A stretch of DNA of 64,000 bases. Origin: Chloroflexota bacterium. GTDB lineage: Bacteria > Chloroflexota > Dehalococcoidia > Lucifugimonadales > JADFKI01. The notes below the pieces were generated by a model. The model made no database searches, was not told the DNA's origin, and was given only the letters and a program-made list of their open reading frames with translations. Every line of letters starts with the position of its first letter. Within the stretch, counting starts at the first letter, position 1. The translations under genes and the position numbers were made by a program. Location: NCBI GenBank assembly GCA_009840355.1, contig VXNZ01000039.1, positions 1 through 64,000 on the forward strand, read 5' to 3'. This document shows positions 17,675 to 26,047 of the stretch, piece by piece.

Positions 17675-19252
17675 CTACCTGCCGACGGAGCGACCCGGCA
17701 GCGCGCCGGTGTGTTCGCCGTTGTCTATGACGACAGTACCGTTGACGATGACGTATTCGATGCCGATGGGGAACTGCTTGGGTTCTGTGCGCGTGGCGGG
17801 AGTGTGCACATTGCGCGGGTGGAACACGGTGATGTCCGCTTTCATGCCGTCCCGCAAGATGCCCCTGTCGCTCAGTCCGATGCGCTGCGCAGCGAACGAT
17901 GTCATCTTGCGTATCGCCTCCGGCAGCGAGAGCTGGTTTTCCTCACGCACATACTCGGCGAGAATGACGGGGAAACAGCCATAAGTGCGCGGACTGGGGA
18001 AATCGCCTACCAGCACGGCGTCGCTGCCAACCATCGACAGCGGATGGCTGACGAACGCAGGCAGCGTGTTGCCGTTCGCGCCGTCCGTTACATAGCAGGT
18101 CTGCAAGTCTTCTTCGAGCAGCAGGTCGCATATCGCATCGACCGGATGCTGCCCGCGCACGGCGGCGATCGCCTCCACTGACATGCCCTCATACAAGTGG
18201 TTGTGCGGCTGCTTGAAGTATGTCAGCCAGACATTGTCCCAAGAGGGCCCGCGCGGTTCCATCTCGCGGCGCAGACGTTTGCGCGCGTCCTCCGATGCCA
18301 GCGCCGCTTTCAGATTCGCGACGCCGCCGTCGTGCGTCCAATCCGGCACCATAATCAGCAAGCGCGTGCTGCCGAACACATACGGGTAGCTATCGAAAGT
18401 AACATCCTGCCCGCCGTCCGCCGCGTCTTCAACTAGGTCGAGCAGCCCCTGCCCGCCGCCGGTGCTGGGGGCGCGCTGGAAGAAGTGCGTGATGTGCACG
18501 GGGATGCGGCTGCGCGTGCCGATTTCGAGCGCCTCGCGGAACGGGTCGAGATAGCGGTCGCCGAGCCGATAGCGCACATGCGTGTGGTAAAAGCCGCCCA
18601 TATCCGCGACAAGCTCGCTCAGTTCAACGAGTTCGTCCGTGTCCGCGTAACTGCCCGGCGGGTAGTCCAGCCCGGTGGACAGCCCAACAGCGCCTTCCTC
18701 CATCGCCTCGCGGGTAATCGCCTTCATGTCCGCAATCTCGGACTCGGTCGCGGGTCTGTCGTCCCAGCCCACGGCGTTGATGCGCACCGGCGCATTGCCC
18801 AGAATGTACGCGATGTTCACAGCCGTCTTCCGGTCGAACATGGCGAGATACTGCTCAACCGTGGACCACCTGCCGGGCAAGGGCGGGTTGCCGTCAAGGC
18901 CGGAATTGAGCGCAACGAAGTCGAGAAAGTCTTCGTGCTTGTGGAACGGCGCGTAGGAATTGCCGTCCACGCCGATGAGCTCGGTGGTGATGCCTTGCCG
19001 CACCTTTGGATGATGCTCCGGTTCGGACAATATAACCAGACCGGCGTGTGAGTGCATGTCGATAAAGCCGGGCGAGACAACATGGTCGGTGGCGTCAATT
19101 GTGCGCGTCGCATCGACGCCGCTGATGTCGCCGCGAAACACGCGCACCACATCGCCCTCAACGCCCACCGCACCGTAAAAGCCGGGACTGCCAGTACCAT
19201 CGATGATAAGCCCATTGGCGATGAGCAAGTCCAGCATATTCACCTTCTCCAT
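17675..19252 (-). CDS. Amidohydrolase, N-acyl-D-amino-acid deacylase (D-aminoacylase) family
   Basis: The protein aligns with D-aminoacylases: metal-binding 'DMHSHAG' (about residues 70-76), 'HITHFFQRAP', and the C-terminal 'VGSDAVLVGDFPSPRTYGCF' holding the catalytic Asp. The family hydrolyses N-acyl-D-amino acids or related amides. At the metal-ligand Cys site the usual 'GNCG' is replaced by 'GVDG', so Asp stands in for Cys; activity or metal use may differ. Two starts are possible: ATG at 19252 and ATG at 19237, the latter preceded by GAGAAGGTG. First gene of a three-gene operon with the sugar kinase and the methyltransferase. Confidence 0.85.
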   Translation of the reverse strand: MEKVNMLDLLIANGLIIDGTGSPGFYGAVGVEGDVVRVFRGDISGVDATRTIDATDHVVSPGFIDMHSHAGLVILSEPEHHPKVRQGITTELIGVDGNSYAPFHKHEDFLDFVALNSGLDGNPPLPGRWSTVEQYLAMFDRKTAVNIAYILGNAPVRINAVGWDDRPATESEIADMKAITREAMEEGAVGLSTGLDYPPGSYADTDELVELSELVADMGGFYHTHVRYRLGDRYLDPFREALEIGTRSRIPVHITHFFQRAPSTGGGQGLLDLVEDAADGGQDVTFDSYPYVFGSTRLLIMVPDWTHDGGVANLKAALASEDARKRLRREMEPRGPSWDNVWLTYFKQPHNHLYEGMSVEAIAAVRGQHPVDAICDLLLEEDLQTCYVTDGANGNTLPAFVSHPLSMVGSDAVLVGDFPSPRTYGCFPVILAEYVREENQLSLPEAIRKMTSFAAQRIGLSDRGILRDGMKADITVFHPRNVHTPATRTEPKQFPIGIEYVIVNGTVVIDNGEHTGALPGRSVGR

Positions 19253-19592
19253 TCCTGCCTTTTTGGCATGCTCCTATGGGCTGCCTCTATGCTTGCCTTA
19301 ATTGGCCTGCCTCAGGCGCGTCGTTGTTTGCAATCAGGTATCGATAGAACAGGATTGTACACCGTCAATCATCACGCGCCAACATTGCCAATATTCACAA
19401 GACGATTTCACAGATGCAATTTATACCTGTCATTTCGAGCGAAGCGAGAAATCTAAAATTGCTGACTATGGGTTGCCTTGTTTTCACACGGCGATTTTAG
19501 TCCCTTCACTTCGTTCAGGGTGACAATCGAAAGATAATGGCAGGGTGACAACCAAAAGACCATGGGCAGGCGAGCGGCACGGCATATATCAA
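19253..19592. other. Intergenic region with repeat fragments
   Basis: No gene is visible. Near 19394 lies AAGACGATTTCACA followed by 'GATGCAATTTATACCTGTCA', matching the right end of the family-2 element at 30322-30336 in inverse orientation. A 'TCATTTCGAGCGAAGCGAG' arm (about 19431) and a 'CCCTTCACTTCGTTCAGGGT' arm (about 19501) follow. Confidence 0.55.
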
Positions 19593-19627
19593 GATTAGTT
19601 TATACTAATCGGTTACGCTGATATAAT
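19593..19627 (+). promoter_or_regulatory. Probable prfB promoter with overlapping palindrome
   Basis: TATAAT at 19622-19627 is preceded, 17 nt upstream, by TTTATA (19599-19604), a 4/6 match to the -35 consensus. The -35 box lies inside a perfect palindrome, GATTAGT-TTAT-ACTAATC (19593-19610), which could be an operator. The prfB ATG is 83 nt downstream of the -10 box. Confidence 0.45.
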
Positions 19628-19709
19628 CATTTACGGCGCGGCTGCTAACCACTTTTGCAGGAAGCGCGTTTCATAATTTACACAGCGACTCGCGAGGATG
19701 CTAGTTACG

Positions 19710-20823
19710 ATGCAGGATATTAAGAGTCAGATTGCGGATGTGAGGGGCAGGATTGCCGAACTTCTGGTGCGTCTTTGACCTGCCTGTTGATGAGAAGGAG
19801 ATAGCCGCGCTCGAAGAAGAGGCGACGGCGCAAGGCTTTTGGGATGTGCCGGAAGCGGCGCAGCGCAAGATGCAGCGGCTGTCCGACCTCAAGGGAAAGG
19901 TCGCAGACTGGCGTACGCTCGAAACGCAGGCGGAATCGCTCGAAGACTTGCTGCTGCTCTCCATCGAGGAGGGAGACTATTCTCTGCTGGACACCTTTGT
20001 TCAGGAATTGGCAGAAATGCGGCGCAGACTCGCCGAGCTGGAATTCGATCTGACGCTGTCCGGTCCGTACGACGAGCGCAACGCCATCGTCGCGCTGCAC
20101 GCAGGCGCAGGCGGCGTAGAATCGCAGGACTGGGCAAGCATGCTGATGCGGATGTACCTGCGATGGGCAGAACAGCGCAGGTTCAAGCAGGATGTGCTGG
20201 ATGTGTCGGTCGGCGACGAAGCCGGCATCAAGAGCGCGGTGATTCAGGTTACGGGCAGGTTCGCTTACGGCTATCTGCAAGCGGAACGCGGCGTTCACCG
20301 GCTCGTCAGGCTATCGCCGTTCGACTCCGACCACGCGCGGCATACATCGTTCGCGCTGATGGAAGTGCTGCCCGAAGTGGAGGAAGGCGTCGATGTCGCC
20401 ATCAACCCGGACGACCTGCGGGTAGATGTGTTCCGCGCGGGCGGACACGGCGGGCAGAATGTGCAGAAGAACTCGACCGCGGTGCGAATAACCCACCTGC
20501 CGACAGGAATCCGCGTCAGCTGCCAGAACGAGCGCTCGCAGCACCAGAACCGCGAAATCGCGATCCGAATACTGCTGTCGCGGCTGGTCGAGCGGGAGAT
20601 GGAAGAAAAGGCGCGCGAGATTGCGCGGCTCAAGGGCGAGCATGTGTCGCCGGAATGGGGCAACCAAATTCGCAGCTACGTGCTGCATCCGTACAAGATG
20701 GTCAAAGACCACCGCACCGGCTACGACACCTCAGACGTCGATGCCGTGCTAGACGGCGAACTCGACGATTTCATCAAGGCATGGCTGACGACAAAAATCG
20801 GAAATGACGAAAGTACATCATAA
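19710..20823 (+). CDS. prfB: Peptide chain release factor 2, with programmed +1 frameshift
   Basis: Release factor 2 terminates translation at UGA and UAA. The first 22 codons run from ATG 19710 to CTT 19773-19775 and then meet an in-frame TGA (19776-19778). Skipping the T at 19776 joins the frame that continues to 20823, giving 370 residues. The slippery site CTTTGAC is identical to that of E. coli, where low RF2 level promotes the shift. The rest is orthodox: stop-codon motif SPF in 'RLSPFDSDHARH' and the catalytic GGQ in 'RAGGHGGQNVQKN'. Annotation that starts at 19753 or later would miss the autoregulatory leader. Confidence 0.95.
19766..19779 (+). promoter_or_regulatory. RF2 recoding site (CTT TGA C, +1 frameshift)
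   Basis: CTT at 19773 is followed by TGAC. GGTG (19766-19769) lies exactly 3 nt before CTT, where E. coli has its stimulatory Shine-Dalgarno-like AGGGGG. It can pair with only part of the anti-Shine-Dalgarno, so stimulation may be weaker. A better match, AGGGGCAGG at 19743, is too far upstream to act in the same way. Confidence 0.85.
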
Positions 20824-20899
20824 TTATAATAGACGCGACTTTTCGTGCTAATGTACATTTCTCTTTTCGTTAAATTAATAGCGTTTTGAGGATGAATAG

Positions 20900-20940
20900 A
20901 GTCCCTTCCCACTTGAAGAGGGAAGGTTAGGACGGGGGTG
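20900..20940. repeat. Intergenic GTCCCTTCCC...GGAAGG repeat
   Basis: The unit GTCCCTTCCCACTTGAAGAG, continuing as GGAAGGTTAGGACGGGGGTG, matches (inverted) 1848-1878 and in part 62319-62346, 56638-56672 and 11761-11796. Its G-rich end supplies the ribosome-binding sequence of the following gene. Confidence 0.65.
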
Positions 20941-20946
20941 ATAAAC

Positions 20947-22839
20947 ATGGTGAACAACATAAGCAGATTTATGATTATCCCGATGATGCTGGTAGCGATA
21001 TTCGCGCTGCTTGCATGCAGCTCGGATGTCGCTGTCGAAGAGCCGGCCCCAGCCGTCGCGCAGCCGACCGCAGGCAGCGAAACTACGGCAGAGGCGACCG
21101 CGACGCCGGAATCACCGGCTGCTATGCAATCTTCTGCACAGCAGCAAAGCACGCCTAGCACGTCTGCGCCGTCCGGCACACCGACAAGCATTCCGGTGCA
21201 GACAGCGCCGCCGACTGCCTCTCCCGCCATAAGCGCGGCATCGACCGAGCGCGACAGCGACAAGCCCGTAGGCGGCGTGATGCGCCGGCTGTTCAGCGAC
21301 CCGCCGACGCTCGACCCGCACAAGACATCCGATACCACATCCGCGTTCATCGTGGGCGAGGTGTACAGCGGGCTGGTTACGCTGAACACCGACTTGCAGA
21401 TAGTGCCGGACATCGCGGAACGGTGGGAGATTAGCGACGACGGCATGGTCTATACATTCCACCTGCTGCCCGACGCCAAGTTCGCGGACGGCAAGCCCGT
21501 AACGGCACAGGACTTCGTTTATTCGCTCAACCGCGCGGCAGACCCCGAACTGGCGTCGCCGGTCGCGCGCACTTATCTCAGCGACATAGTGGGCGTAACC
21601 GAAGTGCTGGACGGCGAGGCGACCGAGATTACCGGCGTCAAAGCCATCGACGAGCGCACACTCGAAATCACCATTGACGCGCCCATCGCATACTTCCTCG
21701 CCAAGCTGACATACCCGACCGCCTTCGTGGTGGACAAGGCGAATGTGGAAGCGGGCGGCGACAACTGGACTGACGCGCCCAACTCGACGGGTCCGTTCAA
21801 GCTGAAGGAATACCGGATAGGCGAGCACATCATCTTGGAGCGCAACGACAACTTCTACCGCGAGCCGGCGTATATAGACCAAGCCGTGTTCAACTTGGCG
21901 GGCGGTCAGGCGATGGCGCTGTACGAGAACGACGAGATAGACATCACGGGCGTCGGGCTGTTCGACCTTGAGCGGCTGAGCGATCCGAACGAGCCGCTGA
22001 ACGCAGAGTTGAAGGTCGCGCCGCCGGGCTTCAGCGTGTCGTACATCGGCTTCAATGTGGACAATCCGCCGTTCGACGACCTACACTTCCGCCGCGCGCT
22101 GAACTACGCCATCGACAAGGAACTCATCGCGAACGAAGTGCTGTCCGGACTGACGGTGCCGGCATACGGCATACTCCCGCCCGGCTTCCCCGGCTATACC
22201 GATGACATCGAAGGCTTGACGTATGACCTAGAGCGCGCCGTTGACGAAATCTGCGCGTCTGCATACGCCAACGCTGCCCGTTGCGACGAAGCAAGCGCAT
22301 CCGGCGACTTCCAACTTGGCGAAGGCGAGTCGTTCTACGCTGACGATGGACCGCGCATCGTGCTGTCCGTGTCCGGCACGGGCGGCGACATCGGCATCGA
22401 CATGCAGGTCATCCTAGAAATGTGGAAGACAGGTCTCGGCGTGGAAGTGGAGATTCAGCAGTCCGAGTGGGCGACATACTTGCAAGACCTGAACCGGCGC
22501 AACTTCCAGATATACGCGCTCGGCTGGCAGGCGGACTACCCGGACCCGCAGGACTTCCTGGACATCCTGTTCCACACCGAAAGCGAGACCAACCACGGCG
22601 CATATTCGAATGCGACGGTTGACGCGATGCTGGAAGAGGCGCGCGTTGAACGAGATTCCGCGCGGCGGGTCGAGTTGTATAATCAGGTGGAGCAGATGAT
22701 AATAGACGATGCCGCGTGGGTGCCGCTGTGGTACCGCAGCGAGCGCAACTTGCTGCTCAAGCCGCACATCAAGGACTATCGCCTAGTGCCGATGACCATC
22801 CCCAAGCTGCGGTACGTGTACTTCGACTACGACAACTAG
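20947..22839 (+). CDS. Peptide/nickel-type ABC transporter substrate-binding lipoprotein (SBP_bac_5)
   Basis: About 630 residues. A lipoprotein signal peptide with lipobox LLAC is followed by a Pro/Ala/Thr/Ser-rich linker of about 80 residues, then a full SBP_bac_5 domain starting 'GGVMRRLFSDPPTLDPHKT'. Such proteins capture oligopeptides or similar solutes outside the membrane. ATG 20947 is chosen because GGGGGTG lies 6 nt upstream; GTG 20938 is in frame. Permeases follow at 23823 and 24824 after an unrelated gene, but no ATPase genes are found. Confidence 0.92.
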   Translation: MVNNISRFMIIPMMLVAIFALLACSSDVAVEEPAPAVAQPTAGSETTAEATATPESPAAMQSSAQQQSTPSTSAPSGTPTSIPVQTAPPTASPAISAASTERDSDKPVGGVMRRLFSDPPTLDPHKTSDTTSAFIVGEVYSGLVTLNTDLQIVPDIAERWEISDDGMVYTFHLLPDAKFADGKPVTAQDFVYSLNRAADPELASPVARTYLSDIVGVTEVLDGEATEITGVKAIDERTLEITIDAPIAYFLAKLTYPTAFVVDKANVEAGGDNWTDAPNSTGPFKLKEYRIGEHIILERNDNFYREPAYIDQAVFNLAGGQAMALYENDEIDITGVGLFDLERLSDPNEPLNAELKVAPPGFSVSYIGFNVDNPPFDDLHFRRALNYAIDKELIANEVLSGLTVPAYGILPPGFPGYTDDIEGLTYDLERAVDEICASAYANAARCDEASASGDFQLGEGESFYADDGPRIVLSVSGTGGDIGIDMQVILEMWKTGLGVEVEIQQSEWATYLQDLNRRNFQIYALGWQADYPDPQDFLDILFHTESETNHGAYSNATVDAMLEEARVERDSARRVELYNQVEQMIIDDAAWVPLWYRSERNLLLKPHIKDYRLVPMTIPKLRYVYFDYDN

Positions 22840-22852
22840 CATGTTAGTCTAA

Positions 22853-22891
22853 CAGTGCGTCAGTCTTTCAGTTAGTCAGACTGACGCACTG
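22853..22891. other. 13-bp inverted repeat (hairpin) after the substrate-binding gene
   Basis: CAGTGCGTCAGTC (22853-22865) and GACTGACGCACTG (22879-22891) are perfect inverted copies around a 13-nt loop. There is no T-run on either side. It may act as an mRNA-stabilising or attenuating hairpin giving the binding protein higher expression than the permeases. Its words (CAGTC, GACTG) belong to the same repeat vocabulary as the tracts at 23745, 25790 and 30721. Confidence 0.55.
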
Positions 22892-22932
22892 ACAAATTGA
22901 CAGACTGAAATACTTCTCACCGGAGGATAAAA

Positions 22933-23610
22933 ATGCGACTGATATTGGCGGGATGCGAGTACACGGGGACTAGCACGCTGGCGTTTGCTATCGACGATTG
23001 GATGGAGGCGAACATCGGCGCGCGCTTTCCTCTGATTCACGACCACTGGAAGCTGCCGCACACATCGGGGCATCCGCAGCCGGACATGACCGAAGAAGAG
23101 CGACAGCAGGTGCTCGCGCTCAGCCCCATCCTCAGGGAGATGACGCAGCGGCACAGCCTGTACTACCACATCCAGCCGAATTCGTGGCTCGGTCCGGACT
23201 GGATGGCTATCGGCTTGCACATCGACGACGCGGTGTACAGCCCGATGTATTTCGGCTACGGCGCAGACCACCAGGACCACGACCGCAAGACGGTCTCGCG
23301 GCAGGTGGAAGACAGCATCCTGCGGTTCGCGCCGGACATCGTGCTGGTGCATGTGAAGGCGTCCGCCGAGGTCATCGCACAGCGCATGCAGGCTGACCCG
23401 CGCGAGCATAGCCCCTTGACGGTGGACGACATCCCGACCGTGCTGAGCCGCTACGAAGAGGCGGTCGCCAACTCCACGCTGCGCCGCAAGATTTCGCTGG
23501 ACACCGGCAATGGCAGCGTCGAAGAGACGATAGCCGACTTTGCCAGCAAGATAGAGCGACACCTGAGCGAAGCCGATAGGTCGCGCATATTGGTGCATCG
23601 GAGTTGGTAA
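22933..23610 (+). CDS. P-loop kinase-like protein of unknown function
   Basis: The 225-residue protein opens with a beta strand and a Walker-A-like loop, 'LILAGCEYTGTSTLAFAI', as in small nucleotide kinases, but Thr replaces the usual Lys (GTST rather than GKST). A later 'PDIVLVHVKASAEVIAQRM' resembles the kinase core strand with following lid. The His-rich 'FGYGADHQDHDRK' in between is unexplained. It may be an inactive or divergent sulfotransferase- or kinase-fold protein. An ATG with CGGAGGAT upstream sets the start. It sits between an ABC binding protein and its permeases. Confidence 0.6.
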   Translation: MRLILAGCEYTGTSTLAFAIDDWMEANIGARFPLIHDHWKLPHTSGHPQPDMTEEERQQVLALSPILREMTQRHSLYYHIQPNSWLGPDWMAIGLHIDDAVYSPMYFGYGADHQDHDRKTVSRQVEDSILRFAPDIVLVHVKASAEVIAQRMQADPREHSPLTVDDIPTVLSRYEEAVANSTLRRKISLDTGNGSVEETIADFASKIERHLSEADRSRILVHRSW

Positions 23611-23744
23611 GGAGTTTTTAGTTTTCAGTCGTCAGTTTTCAGTTGTCGGGCAGTGACGGCGTTGCGTAGCATCTGAGTACAGGCTATCCTTGCGCTGTTG
23701 TGGGCGCCATCGAAGAAGTTCGCCGGCTGCCGCGCTGAATGCCT

Positions 23745-23815
23745 GACCGACTGACCACTAACAACCGACACACTGACCACTGACCACTGACCACTGACCA
23801 CTGACCACTGAAAGA
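23745..23815. repeat. TGACCACTGA tandem tract
   Basis: Tandem copies of 'ACTGACCACTGACC' type heptamers (CTGACCA) fill this stretch just before the permease ATG at 23823. Related inverse words (GTCAGTTTTCAGTGG) occur at 23620-23650, 25788-25835, 30721-30805, 34755-34775 and inside cobN at 33174. There is no conserved-repeat/unique-spacer pattern, so it is not CRISPR. Confidence 0.7.
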
Positions 23816-23822
23816 CTTTACT

Positions 23823-24752
23823 ATGTGGGTGTACATAGCGCGCCGCTTGCTTTGGCTGCCCGTGCTGCTGATAGCGACAAGTCTCGTTACCTTTACGCTG
23901 CTGAGATTTGGTCCCGGCGATCCTGCCGAAGTCATTCTCGGCAGCCGCTACAATGAAGAGGCGGCGCAGCAGATACGCGGGCAACTTGGGCTGGACAAGC
24001 CGTTCGGCGTGCAGTACGCGACATACATGTGGGGCGTAGTGCGCGGCGACTTCGGCGAGAGCTACCGCTATCGCGGGCGCTCGGTATCCGAGTTGCTGTT
24101 CCCGAAGATGTGGGTGTCCTTCCAGTTCAATATCGCAGTGATGTTTGCCAGCCTCGTCATCGGTCTGCCTCTAGGCTTCTACATCGCCCACCGGCAAGGC
24201 ACTTGGCTGGACCCTGCCGTCGTCGCGATAGCGCTGTTCTTCAGCTCGATCCCTATCATGATTACCATCCCGTTCGTCCTCTGGGGATTGTGTCTGAAAC
24301 TGAGCCTGGTTCCCTGCTCCGGATGGGGTGGACTCTTGGACCCGCGTATTATCACGCCGGTCATCACATTGGGCGTATTCGGAGTGGCGGGCTTGGTGCG
24401 CTTCATGCGCGCGAGCACCTTAGACGTTCTCGGGCAGGATTTCATCCGAACCGCAAATGCCAAGGGACTTTCGGTAGTCACGGTCGATGTGCGTCATGTG
24501 TTGAAGAACGCGATGATTCCCATCGTTACCTTGCTGTCATTCTCGCTGGCGGGCATATTCATCACTAGCTTCATCGTCGAGCGCATACTCGGCATTCCGG
24601 GAGTCGGCAACTTCACCATAGACTCCATCTTCAACCGCGACTATCCCATCATACTGGCGGTGGGGATACTCGGCTCGGCGGGGTTCGTCATCGCCAACCT
24701 GCTGGCGGATATAACCTACGCCTTCATAGACCCGCGGATACGGTATCAGTAG
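23823..24752 (+). CDS. ABC transporter permease (DppB/OppB type)
   Basis: The 309-residue inner-membrane protein has six predicted helices, the N-terminal family block 'RRLLWLPVLLIATSLVTF', and the ATPase-contacting EAA-like loop 'FIRTANAKGLSVVTVDVRHVLKNA' in halves around residues 216-239. With the permease at 24824 it forms the channel for the solute captured by the lipoprotein at 20947. The ATG directly follows a CTGACCA repeat tract, and no strong ribosome site is seen. Confidence 0.92.
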   Translation: MWVYIARRLLWLPVLLIATSLVTFTLLRFGPGDPAEVILGSRYNEEAAQQIRGQLGLDKPFGVQYATYMWGVVRGDFGESYRYRGRSVSELLFPKMWVSFQFNIAVMFASLVIGLPLGFYIAHRQGTWLDPAVVAIALFFSSIPIMITIPFVLWGLCLKLSLVPCSGWGGLLDPRIITPVITLGVFGVAGLVRFMRASTLDVLGQDFIRTANAKGLSVVTVDVRHVLKNAMIPIVTLLSFSLAGIFITSFIVERILGIPGVGNFTIDSIFNRDYPIILAVGILGSAGFVIANLLADITYAFIDPRIRYQ

Positions 24753-24823
24753 CGAAATCAATCGTTAGCCGAAGTAGCGAACTATCGACATACCGATAAA
24801 CTGACCGACTGAAAGACTTAATC

Positions 24824-25789
24824 ATGGCAGTGGCAGAAGTCGCCGAAGCCGCGGAAGCGCGGGAAAGAAGCAAAGGACATCTCAGGCGGGCGATGGAGCG
24901 CCTTGTGCGCAAGAAGATTGCCATCGTCTGCATGGTCGTGCTCGCTATCATATACTTCGCGGGCATATTCGCGCCGCTGGTTGCGCCTTATGACTACACG
25001 GAAGTCAATTACACCGCCATCCGCAAGCCGCCGAGCCTCGAGCATTGGGCAGGCACGGATTTCGGCGGACGGGATGTGCTGTCTCGTGTGCTGTGGGGCA
25101 TTCAGAATACGGTCATCATAACGCTTGTTTCGATGGTGACGGGCGGCTTGCTCATCGGCATTACGATGGGATTGATATCGGGATACTTCGGCGCATGGAT
25201 CGACGGGCTTATCATGCGCGTCGGCGAACTGTTCGCCGCGTTCCCTGACATCTTGTTCATGATAATCATCGCCGCCGCGCTCAGGCCGCGCTTCATTGAT
25301 ATGGCGCGCCAAATCGAAGAGAGCACCGGAATCGACGGCATAGTGCGCACCGGCATAGTGGACTACTTTGTCATATCGCTCGCATTGGTCGCTTTCGGCT
25401 GGGTGGGAATGGCGCGCCTTGTGCGGGGGCAAGTGCTGTTTCTGAAGGAGACGCCGTTCGTGGAGGCGGCGCGCGCGGCGGGCGCGAGTACTCCTCGCGT
25501 GCTGTTTGTGCATCTGCTTCCCAATGTCATCAGCCCCGTAGCCGTCAGCGTCTCGGCGGGCATGGGCGCGATGATCGGCGCTGAAATAGTCCTCAGCTGG
25601 CTGGGGCTGGGCATACAGCCGCCGCGTCCGAGCCTGGGGCAGATGCTATTGCAGGCTGGCAGCATCAGCGCGCTGCGCGAAGTTCCTTGGCTGCTGATTG
25701 CGCCCAGCGTAGTGGCGCTGGCGCTGGTGCTTGCCTGGAACTTGCTGGGTGACTCGCTAAACGATGTGCTAAACCCACGCACGCGGTAG
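24824..25789 (+). CDS. ABC transporter permease (DppC/OppC type)
   Basis: The 321-residue protein has the DppC layout: a cytoplasmic N-terminus, one helix ('IAIVCMVVLAIIYFAGIFAP'), the extracellular 'GTDFGGRDVLSRVLWG' block, further helices, and the EAA loop 'VEAARAAGASTPRVLFVHLLPN'. It partners the DppB-type permease 71 nt upstream. Neither DppD- nor DppF-type ATPase follows, so the transporter needs ATPases from elsewhere. Confidence 0.93.
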   Translation: MAVAEVAEAAEARERSKGHLRRAMERLVRKKIAIVCMVVLAIIYFAGIFAPLVAPYDYTEVNYTAIRKPPSLEHWAGTDFGGRDVLSRVLWGIQNTVIITLVSMVTGGLLIGITMGLISGYFGAWIDGLIMRVGELFAAFPDILFMIIIAAALRPRFIDMARQIEESTGIDGIVRTGIVDYFVISLALVAFGWVGMARLVRGQVLFLKETPFVEAARAAGASTPRVLFVHLLPNVISPVAVSVSAGMGAMIGAEIVLSWLGLGIQPPRPSLGQMLLQAGSISALREVPWLLIAPSVVALALVLAWNLLGDSLNDVLNPRTR

Positions 25790-26003
25790 TGGTCAGTTTT
25801 CAGTGGTCAGTTTTCAGTGGTCAGATGTCAGTGGTTAGGCTTTGTGGACATTTCGACGATGGCTCTAATTTCCTTGTCATTTCGAGCGAAAGCGAGAAAT
25901 CTAAAGTCGTAAATTGGCTTATGTGCAATGATCCCTGCCTCGCAGGGACAGGCTTTAGATTCCTCACTGCGTTCGGAATGACAAGAAGAATAGTGCTGGA
26001 ATG
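25790..26003. repeat. Repeat block: GTCAGTTTTCAGTGG tract plus solitary family-1 element end
   Basis: Three copies of a TTTTCAGTGGTCAG unit (25790-25835) run into a family-1 left end, TAGGCTTTGTGGACATTT (25836-25853), followed by the usual interior arms. No inverted right end is found, so this copy is truncated. The stretch lies between the DppC-type permease and the spermidine-synthase-like gene. Confidence 0.6.
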
Positions 26004-26047
26004 ACAAGAACAGCGCGGAATGACGGGTTGAAAGTTATGGAGGGGGA

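Noticed and set aside
23745-23815. Repeat tract resembling a CRISPR array
   Set aside because: The CTGACCA units are contiguous and very short, with no unique spacers, and no cas genes are near.
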